A stretch of 64,000 nt of DNA from Pagrus major (taxonomy: Eukaryota; Chordata; Actinopteri; Spariformes; Sparidae): the NCBI RefSeq assembly GCF_040436345.1, contig NC_133220.1, positions 7,194,436 to 7,258,435 on the forward strand, given 5' to 3'. Under the pieces are notes generated by a model. It made no database searches. It was not told the DNA's origin and saw only the letters and a program-made list of their open reading frames with translations. Every line of letters begins with the position of its first letter. Position 1 is the stretch's first letter. The position numbers and the translations under genes are program-made. Positions 23,386-34,406 of this stretch are shown piece by piece.

Positions 23386-23401
23386 TTACTTTCACTTTGA
23401 G
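23386..23401 (-). promoter_or_regulatory. ISRE/PRDI-like motif upstream of copy G
   Basis: The same motif and distance as in the other copies. It lies on the gene-proximal side of the 610-bp insertion, so it is retained next to the gene. Confidence 0.5.
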
Positions 23402-23421
23402 TCTTTGTGTGTGTTTTCCAG

Positions 23422-24036
23422 TACTTAAAGTGTGGGTGTCTGTGCACAATCTGGCGTGGTTTTGTTGCTCCTGTACTACAATTGGTCCTCAGTACTGTCT
23501 AAAACAGCTTCCACATCTCACATCTAAACAGCCTTGGAAATTAAAACAGTTTTAGCCGTGCAGGATATTCGTGCATGGTGTGCAAATGGAAGTTTGTCAC
23601 TGACAGCAGTTTTTTCACTGCCAATCATGTGGCGTAGCCGAATCGTTTTAGATCCTACGTTCCCTGAAGGCAACATGATAGGGGAAGGTCTGTAGCCTTT
23701 CGGTTAAGCTGTCTGTCATGATGCCACACCCCTCTCAGTTGATACCACGCCCCTCTCAGTTGATGCCACGCCCCCCACGCTAGATCAGGGTCAAAAGTCT
23801 GAAACTGTAAAAAAAACTAAGATCTGAATCTGAAAAGATAAAACATGTAACTGAAAGAAATAGGATCCCAAATATCAAAACATATGAAAGTGAAAAATGA
23901 AAATAAATGATTTATTCAAAAGAATTACCAGAGTTGATCATAATTATTTTTAACCTGAAAAAAATGAAAATTTGAAATTTCAGTTTCAAATTTTACTTTT
24001 TCCAAGTACAAAACATTTGACCCCGATTTAGCTCCA
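23422..24036. mobile_element. Insertion in the copy G promoter, type unknown
   Basis: The other five units run straight from TTTTCCAGTCAGCAGCAGG to CTGAAGCATTTCAC. In unit G the two sides are separated by about 610 bp, and about eight bases (CAGCAGCA) are lost at the junction. The insert holds a short CACGCCCCTCTCAGTTGATG direct repeat (about 23725-23775) and an A-rich segment with many GAAA runs. No coding capacity, terminal repeats or target-site duplication are clear. It could be a non-autonomous transposon or filler DNA from break repair. Confidence 0.55.
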
Positions 24037-24552
24037 TACTGGCTGAAGCATTTCACTTCTTCATTCCTTCATTATTTAAAAACTCCTACCTGTAACTGTC
24101 CTCTCTCAGCTGAAGTCAGAAACTTTGTAATGACGGTAAATCTTGTCTTTAGATGTGTCTCCTCTCAGTCACAAGTGAACAGAGTCAAACTATTTCCTTG
24201 TTGACAACTTTCTTCTTATTTTATGATGTTTGGCATCAATATGCGTTGCATTGCTGCCACCTTCTGGATTACAACATGTTCAAACTGAAAACTAAATTAA
24301 CCCGTTCAAGGTTCAAGGTTCTTTATTTGTCACATACACAGAGATTACAATACAATGTACAGTGCAGTTCACTTTAGGTGGATATCAGTTCATAGCTGGT
24401 CAGAAAAAAAATTAATATTGATAAGATATAGAGATAAAGATACAAATAAAATATATTATGTACGCATGTATACACATTATACTTGCAAATTCTTCCCTCA
24501 GTGTAGTATCAAGATCTTCATCCACACTCAGAAATCCCCGAGCACCATCCAA

Positions 24553-25240
24553 ATAAGAAATACAGATACTTTAAGAAATACAAATACTTTGAGACATTCA
24601 AATACTTTAAGATATACAAATACTTTAAGATATACAGATACTTTAAGATATACAAATACTTTAAGATATACAGATACTTTGAGATATTCAAATACTTTAA
24701 GATATACAAATACTTTAAGATATACAGATACTTTAAGATATACAAATACTTTAAGATATACAGATACTTTAAGATATACAGATACTTTAAGATATACAAA
24801 TACTTTAAGATATACATATACTTTAAGATATACAGATACTTTAAGATATACAGATACTTTAAGATATACAAATACTTTAAGACATACAGATACTTTAAGA
24901 TATACAGATACTTTAAGAAATACAGATACTTTAAGATATACAAATACTTTAAGATATACAAATACTTTAAGATATACAGATACTTTAAGATATACTGGTA
25001 CTTTAAGATATACAAATACTTTAAAATATACAGATACTTTAAAATTTACAGATACTTTAAGAAATACATATACTTTAAGAAATACAGATACTTAAAGATT
25101 TACAGATACTTTAAGATATACTGGTACTTTAAGATATACAGTTACTTTAGGAGATACAGATACTTTAAGAAATACATTTACTTTAAGAAATACATTTACT
25201 TTAAGATATATAGATATTTTAAGATTTACAGATACTTGTT
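24553..25240 (+). repeat. 18-bp minisatellite (AGATATACARATACTTTA)n
   Basis: About 38 head-to-tail copies of an 18-bp unit, alternating mainly between AGATATACAGATACTTTA and AGATATACAAATACTTTA, with a few point variants. Because 18 is a multiple of three, long open frames exist on both strands (TLRYTD repeats on +, ILKYLY repeats on -). These are by-products rather than genes. The repeat abuts the outer edge of the TRIM array. Confidence 0.95.
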
Positions 25241-25420
25241 TAAAAAATGTTTAAACTTTTATTGCTTCCTGGACAGATGCGCATCAACACTGTTAAATGA
25301 AACTGTGAAGCTGTGTATTCCCACCACTGTGGTATTTCCGACAGTGCCTGAACGCAGCTCGGCCTGTACTGTACTGCCCCTTTAACGCAGATGAAAGTGT
25401 CTGTTGTGTAATGTGGGTGA

Positions 25421-25473
25421 AAGAGGAGGAAGAGGAGGAGGAGGAGGAGGAAGAGGAGGAGGAGGAGGAGGAG
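25421..25473 (+). repeat. (GAG/GAA)n purine tract
   Basis: An uninterrupted purine run of about 50 bases, mostly GAG triplets, immediately upstream of the presumed abhd6 5' exon. Such mirror-like purine tracts can form triplex DNA; no function is shown here. Confidence 0.85.
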
Positions 25474-25525
25474 CGGGCTGAATGGAGGACAGTTTCCTTT
25501 GACAGGTCGAAGAGGACTCTCACAG
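25474..25525 (+). other. Possible abhd6 5' UTR exon
   Basis: A non-coding stretch ending CTCACAG|GTACAG, a good splice donor, lies just downstream of a purine-rich tract. The coding exon at 27443 begins at an acceptor, so a 5' non-coding exon must lie upstream, and this is the best candidate seen. Start and extent are guesses. Confidence 0.3.
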
Positions 25526-25983
25526 GTACAGTGCTGCTCCTGTCCAGCTCATTATAAACATGATATCATGAAAATGAAGATAATGTGTCGTCACTTCAGC
25601 GGCGGACTGTGTCTTTCAGTCGGTGTGTTTGTGTCCAACCTGCAGTTTCCTTGTGTCGTGTTTGAGATGTGATGTTTTCTCCAACAGGAATCAAAACCAG
25701 GACACACGTGTGTGTGTGTGAAACAACCTGTTGTGTACCTTTTATCTTGAACTCTCCTCTCTTTATTCAATCATTCACTATAGAAATATAAACAATTATT
25801 CTACAATAACATGAAAGCAGCGGTGTTTCTTGTTAAAGGGAAGTTACATCTACTCCCCTTTTAGACTCCACACCTCCTCTCGTTTCTATAAAAACTTTAT
25901 TTAACTTTGTTTTTCTTACAAAACAGTCTCGACCCAAAGGCTTCTTGCTCACGGGCTCATCGGTGGAGGGAGTTTGACACCTG

Positions 25984-26022
<39 letters not shown>

Positions 26023-26124
26023 GGCTCAAAGCAGCAAAGTTCAGTATTGATCCTAAATTATGTCAATCTGTGGGGAAAAAACACCTCAAGATGTTTACAT
26101 TATTATCATATCATTGAATAGCAG

Positions 26125-26475
26125 TGATTAAATGTAACTAAGTACATTTACTCAAGTATTGTGCTTAAGTAGAGTTTTGAAGTATTTTTTACTTTACTCG
26201 AGTATTTCCATTTTCTGCTACTTCCCATTTCCACTCCTCTACATTTAATTGATTACTTTAATCACTAGTTACTTTGCTTTAAAGTATCACATTTATTTAA
26301 AAAATACAATTAGAATTTTCTTTTATTTGTACTTTTGATACTTGAGTACATTGAAAAGCAAATACTTCCAGACTTTTACTCAAGTACAATTCATTTGGAC
26401 GACTTTCACTTCCACCAAAGTAAGATTTTAACACGATATCTTTGCTTTTATTAAAGTATGACTTTTGTATACTTT
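26125..26475 (+). repeat. Dispersed teleost repeat (ACTCAAGTA type)
   Basis: The stretch opens with AATGTAACTAAGTACATTTA then CTCAAGTATTGTGCTTAAGTA, and includes TTTACTCGAGTATTTCCATT and CACTCCTCTACATTTAA. It closes near TTTTACTCAAGTACAATTC. This pattern is a very common interspersed repeat in fish; I cannot name its class. It has no coding capacity. Confidence 0.6.
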
Positions 26476-27181
26476 AATCAATAATGTTTAATTGTACAGG
26501 AGTTGTAGATAGAAAAACAAACTGACCACCTTAACATTCGTGCAACTAGAATGAAATATGACACAAGAAACATTTTTTTTAAAGATTTGTATGTAGATTG
26601 TGTGCAAGACATCATTTTGCACTGTAACTCTTCCCTCCTCTGCTCATTTATATAAAGATACTTTCCTCTGTGTTGAAAATCTCTGGACATGCAGACAAAT
26701 CACATTTAAAAACATTTTTTATTTCATTTGTAGCTGACTAGTATGTAGTAAAATGTAACACTGCATGCTGTGCACAAATTTTGTGTTTGTGTTTTGACCT
26801 GAGAGCCTTCGAGCAGCAGAAATGACATATCGTTAATCACATGCTGAAAATGACCTTGATGACATTGTTATGCCATCATCTGGGTTTTTTTTCTCAGACC
26901 TGATAAAACTCCGCCAGAGGCACAGAAGATGTTATACAACTGTTTCACAGGCTGACTACGACTAATAACGGCCTCGGGTAAATTTGTGGAATGCCCCTTT
27001 AATTACTATGACAGTAGTTTTGAGTTGTTTTTTAATTTGTATTTTTTTCTAATGGGTGATGGTTTGCAGTTAGTCACTGTTATTTTATGAGGACACAAAG
27101 GCTCAATGATTGACCAGTGTCTTGAATATTTGTGGTAAATTAACAGCTCGGCCGCCTTGGGCAAGAAAATGAGCTCATGGA

Positions 27182-27232
27182 CGCTAGCAGTTTGCCTCCG
27201 TTTCCAGTCTTTGTGCTAAGCTAGGCTAAAGA
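27182..27232 (-). repeat. Dispersed teleost repeat, inverted copy
   Basis: The reverse complement (TTAGCCTAGCTTAGCACAAA then GACTGGAAACGG) matches the elements at 190-240 and 7890-7945. Confidence 0.5.
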
Positions 27233-27451
27233 CGAATCACAGTACCACATCTGTACTTCATGACACTGATATTCACCTTCCCATGTGACTCAGGGAATCA
27301 GCTAAGTTTCCCAGAATGGTCAGAGGGAACTGCACATCTCAATTCATCTGAACACAAGTCAGTATTCAAAGAGGCCTGTGTGGGTAAATGATGACGTCTG
27401 TTTGTGTGTCGTGGGGTTTTTGTCGTCGTTTTTTTCAACCAGGCTGCAGCG

Positions 27452-28408
27452 ATGGAGCTGATCATGCTGTCAGGAGGGATTCTGGTCGTCCCCGTCCTCG
27501 CCTTCATCACCTCCGTCCTGTTCTGGCCAGGGCAGCTCCTGAAGGCCTACAACTGGTAAAAGAGGTTTATTTTATTATTATTATTTCCGATATGAATTTT
27601 AGATTTCATTGGCTCTCATTGTACCCATTAATTCCTACATCACAGGCTTATTTACAATATCTATCAATGAACTTTCCTCTCAGGTAATCTAAGGCATAAA
27701 TAGAAATAAAAATGACTCTTCTCGTCCATCATACTGTCCATATATAGAAAATAAACAAATACAACTTGAGAAAATTTGATTAATTTTACATATTTTTTTT
27801 GTCGAACTCTCCGGTGCAGAGCAACAACCCTCAGGACAAATTAAAGACAATATACGTTACTGCGGACAGCAGAGAGACAGATGTCCTGCAGGGCTTCAAG
27901 TCGTGTTTCCACAAGCATGTTATCTTGCTGTTTTTAAACATATTTAAAGCAACAGTATGTAGAAATTGGCATTTTGTGCAATATGGGCCACCAAAGTTGT
28001 AATACAAATCCCTGTAACAGTCTGTGTGATGTAATGCAGGTGCTTACTACAAACAAAACTCATTACATCACAACAATGTGATGTGTTGAAACATGTGACA
28101 CTGTGACCCGACCCGCTCACCGAGGTTACATAGTGCAGGAACAAGTGACAGAGACACCGTTCACCCTGTTACAAGACACTGAACCATCAACACGATTCTG
28201 AAGCTGTTATTTATTTTCTTTTAATAATAATAGTTTTGTGACCGAATGTGAAGTCACAGCTGCTTCTGCTGCTGCAATGTTGCTGTCTCCAGAATATAAT
28301 TATGTTGTGAAGGGGCAGGACTGTGACCTTGCCTACTGAACTTCGTCCAAGCTGTAAAAAAAAGAGCTTATTTGTTGGCCACTTGGCAGATTATCGTCAG
28401 AGGTACAC

Positions 28409-28460
<52 letters not shown>

Positions 28461-30930
28461 CACACACACAGGCACACACAGAGCTGAGTCACTGTCATAT
28501 AATAACCTCTTTGTGAAGTTATAAAATGCTACAAAACACTGAAACGTCGCATGAAATAAGATTAGATTTAAATTAGGTAAAATGACAACAGGATTTTCAA
28601 GGAGAAGTGCAGATGAAACAACATATTCGAGCTTTTATAAAGGGTTAAATAAGTATTCTGAAAGTCTGAATGGTGAGAAAATTAATACTAGTTGAACGCT
28701 GACGTTACTATTCGAATGTGTAATTTGGTCGTAACCCCTTAAATATGCAAGGAGGCAGCACTACTGAGGGTAAAACTGTGTGTACACTAGTCAGAGACAC
28801 GTGATTTTGTTACAGTCAGCCGAGTTTTTTGTTACTTTTTGGCGTTTTGCTGCTGGAACGTGTCGAGGTCAGACGTCTGACTTTGACTGGATCACAGCGT
28901 TAGTCTCGTTCAATGGTTTTATCCCCAAGAGGACGGCCATTTTGATTAATTGGTCCGTTTAACACTGCTCTCCATTGGGAGAAACCTTAGAAATTTTAAC
29001 AACATCTATAGTGATGAACGTTATGTGAAGCAGAAGTAACACACGTCAGCTACATGCTACATGCGTGTCTCCGTAGCACAACTACAAATCAAGTTTTGTG
29101 GACTGTGTGGAATAATAAACACTAAATCCTGCACGGATGATAGAGTTATACACATTATGCTTTTGCAAACTATACAGATGATAAAAACTGATGATGACCC
29201 TGCTGTGATCCTCTGCAGGTACTGGCGTCGCAGGCTGGGCCTCGTGGTCCGTTACTCCAACTATGGAAGTTACCGCTTCTGTTATTCCAGCCGCGGGACG
29301 CCAGGGGGCGCCACGCCGACACTGCTGTTTCTGCACGGCTTCTCCGCTACCAAGGACATGTGGCTGCCTGTGGTCAAGGTAACACAGACACACAACTCTT
29401 CTCACACACACACTCTTAGGAATGTGAGATTATCTTTCTCAAACAAACTTTTCTGGAAGAAGAAAGAAGGTGAGATGGTCGGATGGAACGAGGGGCAGAA
29501 ATGATGGATGAAGATACTATAAACCTGCCTCAGTGTTGAGAAGTGTGGACCACCTTTCATTTCAGTTGGGTGTGTTTGTTTTCTCCTCCAGTATCTCCCC
29601 AGAAACCAGCATGTGGTCTGTGTGGACATGCCGGGACACGAGGGGACGAGTCGCACCGGGGCAGAGGACTACAGCATCCAGGGCCAGGTCTGCCGAATCC
29701 ACCAGGTCTGTACGAGTGACGGCATCGTGACGACATCTCTGCTTTTTGGCAACATTTTGGCCTCAAAAACATTGAATTTGGATGAGACCTGGTTAGAATT
29801 AGGTTTAGGTTGGGATAAGAGCTGTAGTGATGCAGATTGAGGGACCCTGTTGTAGTTGGAGACGGCATCAGCATCTCTGATGAAAAAACCAGCATGTCAC
29901 AAATCTTTTGCCTTCTCTCGGTTAGTTTGACGACTTCGGTGTGATTTACAATCTTAATCTTGTGAAGTCTGTCCTTGGCGGCCTCTGCTCAGTCACCTTT
30001 GCACGCAGGTCAGGAATTTCTGCAAGCTAAGGCTTGGTTCTGGTTCAGTATCTGAGGTCAAGGTTCACCTTTGTTCAGCTGTGCCCTGCAGATTGACTGA
30101 TCCCTGTGAGCCGTCCGGCCGTTAGTTTAGCTGTTTAGCCGTCACAAGTTACTTAAAAGAAAAGTTCTGGGAAACACACACATTCTTCTTCTTCCTGATA
30201 ATGAGATGTTTAGGTTGGAGCTGGAGGCAGGACATGGTTAGCTTAGCTTCTGTATCTGTCACGTGTAGATGCTGACCTGATGGATAAACTGTTGTTCTCC
30301 TGAGAGATAATCAGTCAGATAACACATTTCTCTGTTTGTGTCTCTCCGTTCAGTTTGTGCAGAGTATCGGTCTGGACAAAAAACCCTTCCATGTGATCGG
30401 GACGTCGATGGGTGGGAACGTCGCGGGTGTGTACGCTGCCCATTACCCCGATTATCTGTGCAGTGCTACCTTGATTTGCCCGGCAGGTAAACACAGCAGA
30501 CACCTGATAACTTTTCCTTGAGACTGTTGCAAGAAGCAGAACTACAGATGTGTCTTTGTCCTCCTCCCTGTCCTCCTCTCTGTCCTCCTCCCTGTCCTCC
30601 AGGTCTTGTTTATCCCACGGACTCTGAGTTCATCAGTCGTCTGAGGGAGTTGGAGAAGAATGACAAGCAGGAGGAGCCGATCCCTCTGATCCCCTCCACC
30701 ATTAAGGAGCTGGAGGACATGTTGACGCTCTGCTGCTACACCCCCATCAACCTCCCCCGGCCGGTACAGAACCGCGCTACCTGCTCTAAAATCCAGATTA
30801 ACACACTTTAAAGGCTTCACACAACTTCATGTACCGTACAGTACAAGAATATCAGTGCAACTACCTGTGCTTAACAAGTATTGTACAGCGAGTACTGTTA
30901 CTGCAGTATTTGGGGAATACCCATTGACAT

Positions 30931-30966
<36 letters not shown>

Positions 30967-31922
30967 GTCAGGCTATGCGGGGTCTCCTTGACAACAGGAT
31001 CCCCAACAATGGTTTCTACAAAGAAGGTCAGTCTGCTCATATCGATCACCAACACTGCCTTACTTTTCTGTCTTTCTTTTAATTAATAAGAAAGATTAAT
31101 TCCTGTTGATGATCCAAACTCAACACTTCCTCCATGCGAACTGTTGTCTTGATAAATACAGAATAATATACATTTGCACAGCACTAATTCAGTCAGTACA
31201 CCTACAGGATCATGTCGCTCTCACCACTCCATCTTTTTTAACACCTAGACTGTTTCCATCGTACCGCTCTGTCAAGATGTTGAAGATGAAACTAAACACT
31301 TCCTGCACAGGTGTTTCACATTAAAAGCCCTTCAGCAGCTCAGAGACAAGTGTGTTCGCATGATACTGGGGATCCAAATAAAGAATAATGAAGTGTTGCG
31401 TTACATTGATAGCACCTGTTGTGTCTGTCGTTCAGTGTTCATGGAGATCGTCGGGGAGAAGTCTCGTCACTCGCTGCAGGAGAACTTGCATCTAATCACA
31501 GCACCTGTGCAGGTCATCTGGGGGCAGGAGGACCAGGTATGAAAGAAGCACAGCGATGCAGCGAAGGTTGTTAAAAAAAATATGTCAAGGAAAAAGGCAT
31601 AACCGCACACCTCTTGATTATTCTATAAATTTTACTGTAATGAGGATAGAAATAGCCAAACAGCAGGTCATAGTCGATATAGGAGGTGCTACCAAAATCC
31701 ACAAACTTGACAAGCTGCTGATAAACATGTCTACCGTCTCAGGTGGTGGACGTGTCGGGGGCGACGGTGCTGAAGTCGACGCTGCCAAATTGCCAGGTGG
31801 AGCTGCTGGAGAGCTGCGGTCACTCTGTGGCGCTGGAGCGGCCCAGGAAAGCTGCAAAGCTCATCATGGACTTCCTGTCTGTGGAGGAAGCCAACGGTGA
31901 AAATGCTAAGAAACATTCCTAA
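27452..31922 (+). CDS. abhd6: Monoacylglycerol lipase ABHD6 (alpha/beta hydrolase)
   Basis: ABHD6 hydrolyses monoacylglycerols, including 2-arachidonoylglycerol, and lysophospholipids at membranes. Coding exons: 27452-27555, 29219-29378, 29592-29705, 30354-30486, 30603-30763, 30972-31026, 31436-31536, 31743-31922. All phases agree, giving 335 residues (human 337). An N-terminal signal anchor (about residues 8-28, GGILVVPVLAFITSVLFW) is followed by the hydrolase core. The HGFSATKDMW segment forms the oxyanion region, the nucleophile Ser is in GTSMGGNVAG, the acid Asp is in WGQEDQ and the catalytic His is in CGHSVALERP. The start is the first ATG after the acceptor at 27441-27442 and matches the family start. 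Fish have abhd6a and abhd6b; I cannot say which this is. Its position beside rpp14, pxk and pdhb matches the human locus. Confidence 0.97.
28409..28480. repeat. (CA)n microsatellite in abhd6 intron
   Basis: About 30 CA units with a few GG interruptions at the distal end. A separate (GT)n run at 30934-30965 sits just before the acceptor of the exon at 30972. Confidence 0.92.
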
Positions 31923-32434
31923 AGAAAAAGTTTTAACCGTGTGTTTAATGTTTCTACTTAATACGTCTACGATGCTGACCCCTGACCTCACGATGGACGA
32001 TGAAGGCGAGGAGAATGAAGGTTATGATGAGGATGTAAACACTGAAGGTGATGATACAAAAGTTTTCTATGACAGTGTTGACATCTGTGAGAATTGAATG
32101 AATGCACAAAAATATCACAGACTGTCAGATATTGCTGAAGTGTTTACCTGTTTAGTCGCAGGTGGCTGTGGTCTCTTTTTTATGTTAATGTCGAACATTC
32201 TGCTTTGGGATTTTGCACATGTTGCCTCCATAAGAAACTGTATTTCGGTCTTTTGTTTTATGTGAAGTCTCCCGCTCTGAACCGACTGCATATTTAACCT
32301 CATAAAAACACATTCAGATTTGAAATTCAAGAAAGAAGGGTGTTGAGTACTGTAAGTGAGAAAGCTGTCACATTCATTTTACTGTTTGTTAAACGAGATG
32401 ATTCCATAATTTCAGAGTGTCTTTGGATTATAAA

Positions 32435-32440
32435 AATAAA
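32435..32440 (+). terminator. Probable abhd6 polyadenylation signal
   Basis: AATAAA about 510 bp after the abhd6 stop codon, the first canonical signal on the plus strand there. The rest of 31923-32989 holds 3' UTR and spacer DNA with no other feature. Confidence 0.5.
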
Positions 32441-32989
32441 TCTCCTGAAGAAAATGATTTCATTGAAAATTTATTGGAAACTTGTGCTGGTTTGTTTTGA
32501 TGTAGTAATACGTCACCAGGCCGCTGGGGGGCGACACATCTCTACAGCTTTATCAACATCAAAGAGTAGATATTTGAATGAAGATGTACCACTCCACAGT
32601 AGAAACATTCAATCTTTTTAGGTTGAAAATTATTTGCTTTCATATACTGAAAAATAGTGAGAAATTTGGTGTATTTTTTTTTTTTTTATCATTCCTACCT
32701 TTTCATCTGCATGATTTTTTAAAGGATTAAAAAGAGACACAAACTCGATCGTGTCCTCAAAATGAAAAATTGTCAAATGCCACATTTTAGTTTGACTTCT
32801 GATTACTGTCTGTAGGAAAACATGTTTATTTCTGTGAATCTAATGTTGTCATCAATACAAATATTTCAAATTTAAAACTTCATGGCATAAATATACAAAC
32901 TGGATCTACCTTTCGATGTCCGAAGATCTGACAGTATGACACATCTCACTATTTTACACCTCTTTGATATTAAACACGGCTGTGATGAC

Positions 32990-33081
32990 TGCGCATGCGC
33001 AGACAGGTTGCGTACTCTGAAGTTTACATGGAGGCTGAGCTGTTCACAACACGCTGTCATCTCTTCACGTGGATGTAGCTG
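32990..33081 (+). promoter_or_regulatory. rpp14/htd2 promoter with NRF1 site, and 5' UTR exon
   Basis: TGCGCATGCGCA at 32990-33001 is a perfect palindromic NRF1 site. NRF1 drives many nuclear genes for mitochondrial proteins, which suits the htd2 product. A splice donor GCTG|GTGAGT follows at 33081-33082, so the first, non-coding exon probably spans about 33020-33081. It splices to the acceptor at 34351, before the rpp14 ATG. Confidence 0.65.
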
Positions 33082-33648
33082 GTGAGTTAAATGTTTGACT
33101 CTTACTTTATAAGATATTCAACAATAACAAACACTAGTTCATTGAATGTTAGCTGTGTTTAGCCGTCAGTGTAGCAGCCGCGAGTTAGCATAGCTGAAGT
33201 TAGCCACCTAACTTAGCTAATGTTTGACCTCCTGTTAGCTGGTTTTACCTTCAGGTTGTGCAGCCGTGTAGCTAAACTGCAGAGTGTCTGACACTCACAC
33301 GTGGAAATGTTAAGTCTGTCAGACATGTGGAGCCTGTAAGTAAAAAATAATTATTTATAAATTATAAATATTTTAAGTTCAACAGCTTAAGCCTGGTGGT
33401 TAGCTGCTATCTTGTTAGCTATGTTTACATACGTTGTTTGTGTCCACGAATACAATTTCACTTGTGTTTATAAAGAAAGATTTTGCTGTAAAAGTCTGAC
33501 AGAGCTGTTTTTTTATTTATTGTTTTTGTCCTGTGACCTTCATATCAAAAATACTGTAGAGACGTATACCGATTTGTTATTGGAAGAAAGAAAACAGCAA
33601 GATTGTATTTATTTAGTATGTAGTCTTACCATGGTAAAATAAATAAAT

Positions 33649-33680
33649 AATAACATATGTATATAAATACATATGTTATT
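33649..33680. repeat. Perfect 14-bp inverted repeat
   Basis: AATAACATATGTAT and its exact reverse complement ATACATATGTTATT are separated by four bases, inside rpp14 intron 1. AT-rich; no known role. Confidence 0.8.
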
Positions 33681-33809
33681 GCAAAGATGACACTAGTGTA
33701 CCAAAACAATAACCTTGCCAGGAAGTTATTAATTCTAAAGTACACCCAGCATCTCTTTCTGCATTATAATCTCTTTTATTGGGGGGCAAAAAAAGTTTTC
33801 ATGTGTGCA

Positions 33810-33905
33810 TATCAGGCAACATATTTGCAGATATTGATCTATCTGCTGTCGGCCAATATCAGCTGATAATATCAGCCAACTGATCCATCGGTCAGGTTCT
33901 AATAA
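33810..33905 (-). repeat. Dispersed fish repeat (GACCGATATCGGCC type)
   Basis: The reverse complement starts ATTAGAACCTGACCGATGG and continues CTGATATTATCAGCTGATAT. A related copy lies at 50345-50540 (AGAGCCCGATCGATACATTC, GGCCGATATTATCAACAG). It is probably a short non-autonomous transposon family; its class is uncertain. Confidence 0.45.
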
Positions 33906-34406
33906 ATTGAGCTGAAGTCGGACGCATTGTGGAGGATTTGTGAACCATTTCCATTTGTTTTGTTGGGGGACTCTGGATTTAGCTACTCTTTTTAGGATAA
34001 ATCACATTTTTTCTCTGTTTTTTGTTGTTCAGGATCTTTGAATGGGTTTGGTGTTCTGTACAAATTAATACATAGAAATCAATTTAGGCTCATGTGGATA
34101 CATTCATTTACATCCTTTGTCTGGCTCGTGCTGATTTAATTCTGTTGTTTACAAAGTTTAATGAAATAATTACAATGCGAAAACCTCAAAACAACAGACC
34201 CACTATCAGGTTTGAACTACATAATACACTCACACACACACACACACACAGATACTTGTATGTGTACAAAATACAGACCCAACATTGTGTGGTTTGAAAT
34301 CACGCTGAGTTTTCTTGATGTCTGTTTGACCTTCAGTGGTTTGTTTTCCAGTCAGCTGATCGACCTGCTGCTCTTCACCTGTTGGAGTCACTGATGCTTT
34401 AATAGA

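Larger units (their letters stand above)
9168..24540 (-). repeat. Tandem array of TRIM35-like gene units (~2.24 kb period)
   Basis: The segment is made of head-to-tail units, each with a promoter, an intronless TRIM gene, a 3' UTR and a spacer. Start codons on the minus strand lie at 10806, 13122, 15364, 18804, 21046 and 23291. Adjacent spacings are 2316, 2242, 3440 (interrupted by a partial unit), 2242 and 2245 bp. Spacers are as similar as the coding regions and each carries the same retroelement-like tail, so the whole unit was multiplied. The array's outer edges are abrupt, at about 9168 and at about 24540, where an 18-bp minisatellite follows. Confidence 0.93.
25526..27442. other. Probable first intron of abhd6
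   Basis: No coding exon is seen. It contains a (GT)n run at 25985-26021, a dispersed repeat at 26125-26475 and another at 27182-27232. Confidence 0.5.

Noticed and set aside
24355-25095. A 246-residue open frame of TLRYTD repeats, and a matching frame on the other strand
   Set aside because: Both come from an 18-bp tandem repeat whose unit is a multiple of three. There are no splice, start or family features, so it is a minisatellite and not a gene.
24553-25240. Regular short repeats that might suggest a CRISPR array
   Set aside because: The 18-bp units are contiguous with no unique spacers, and the genome is vertebrate.
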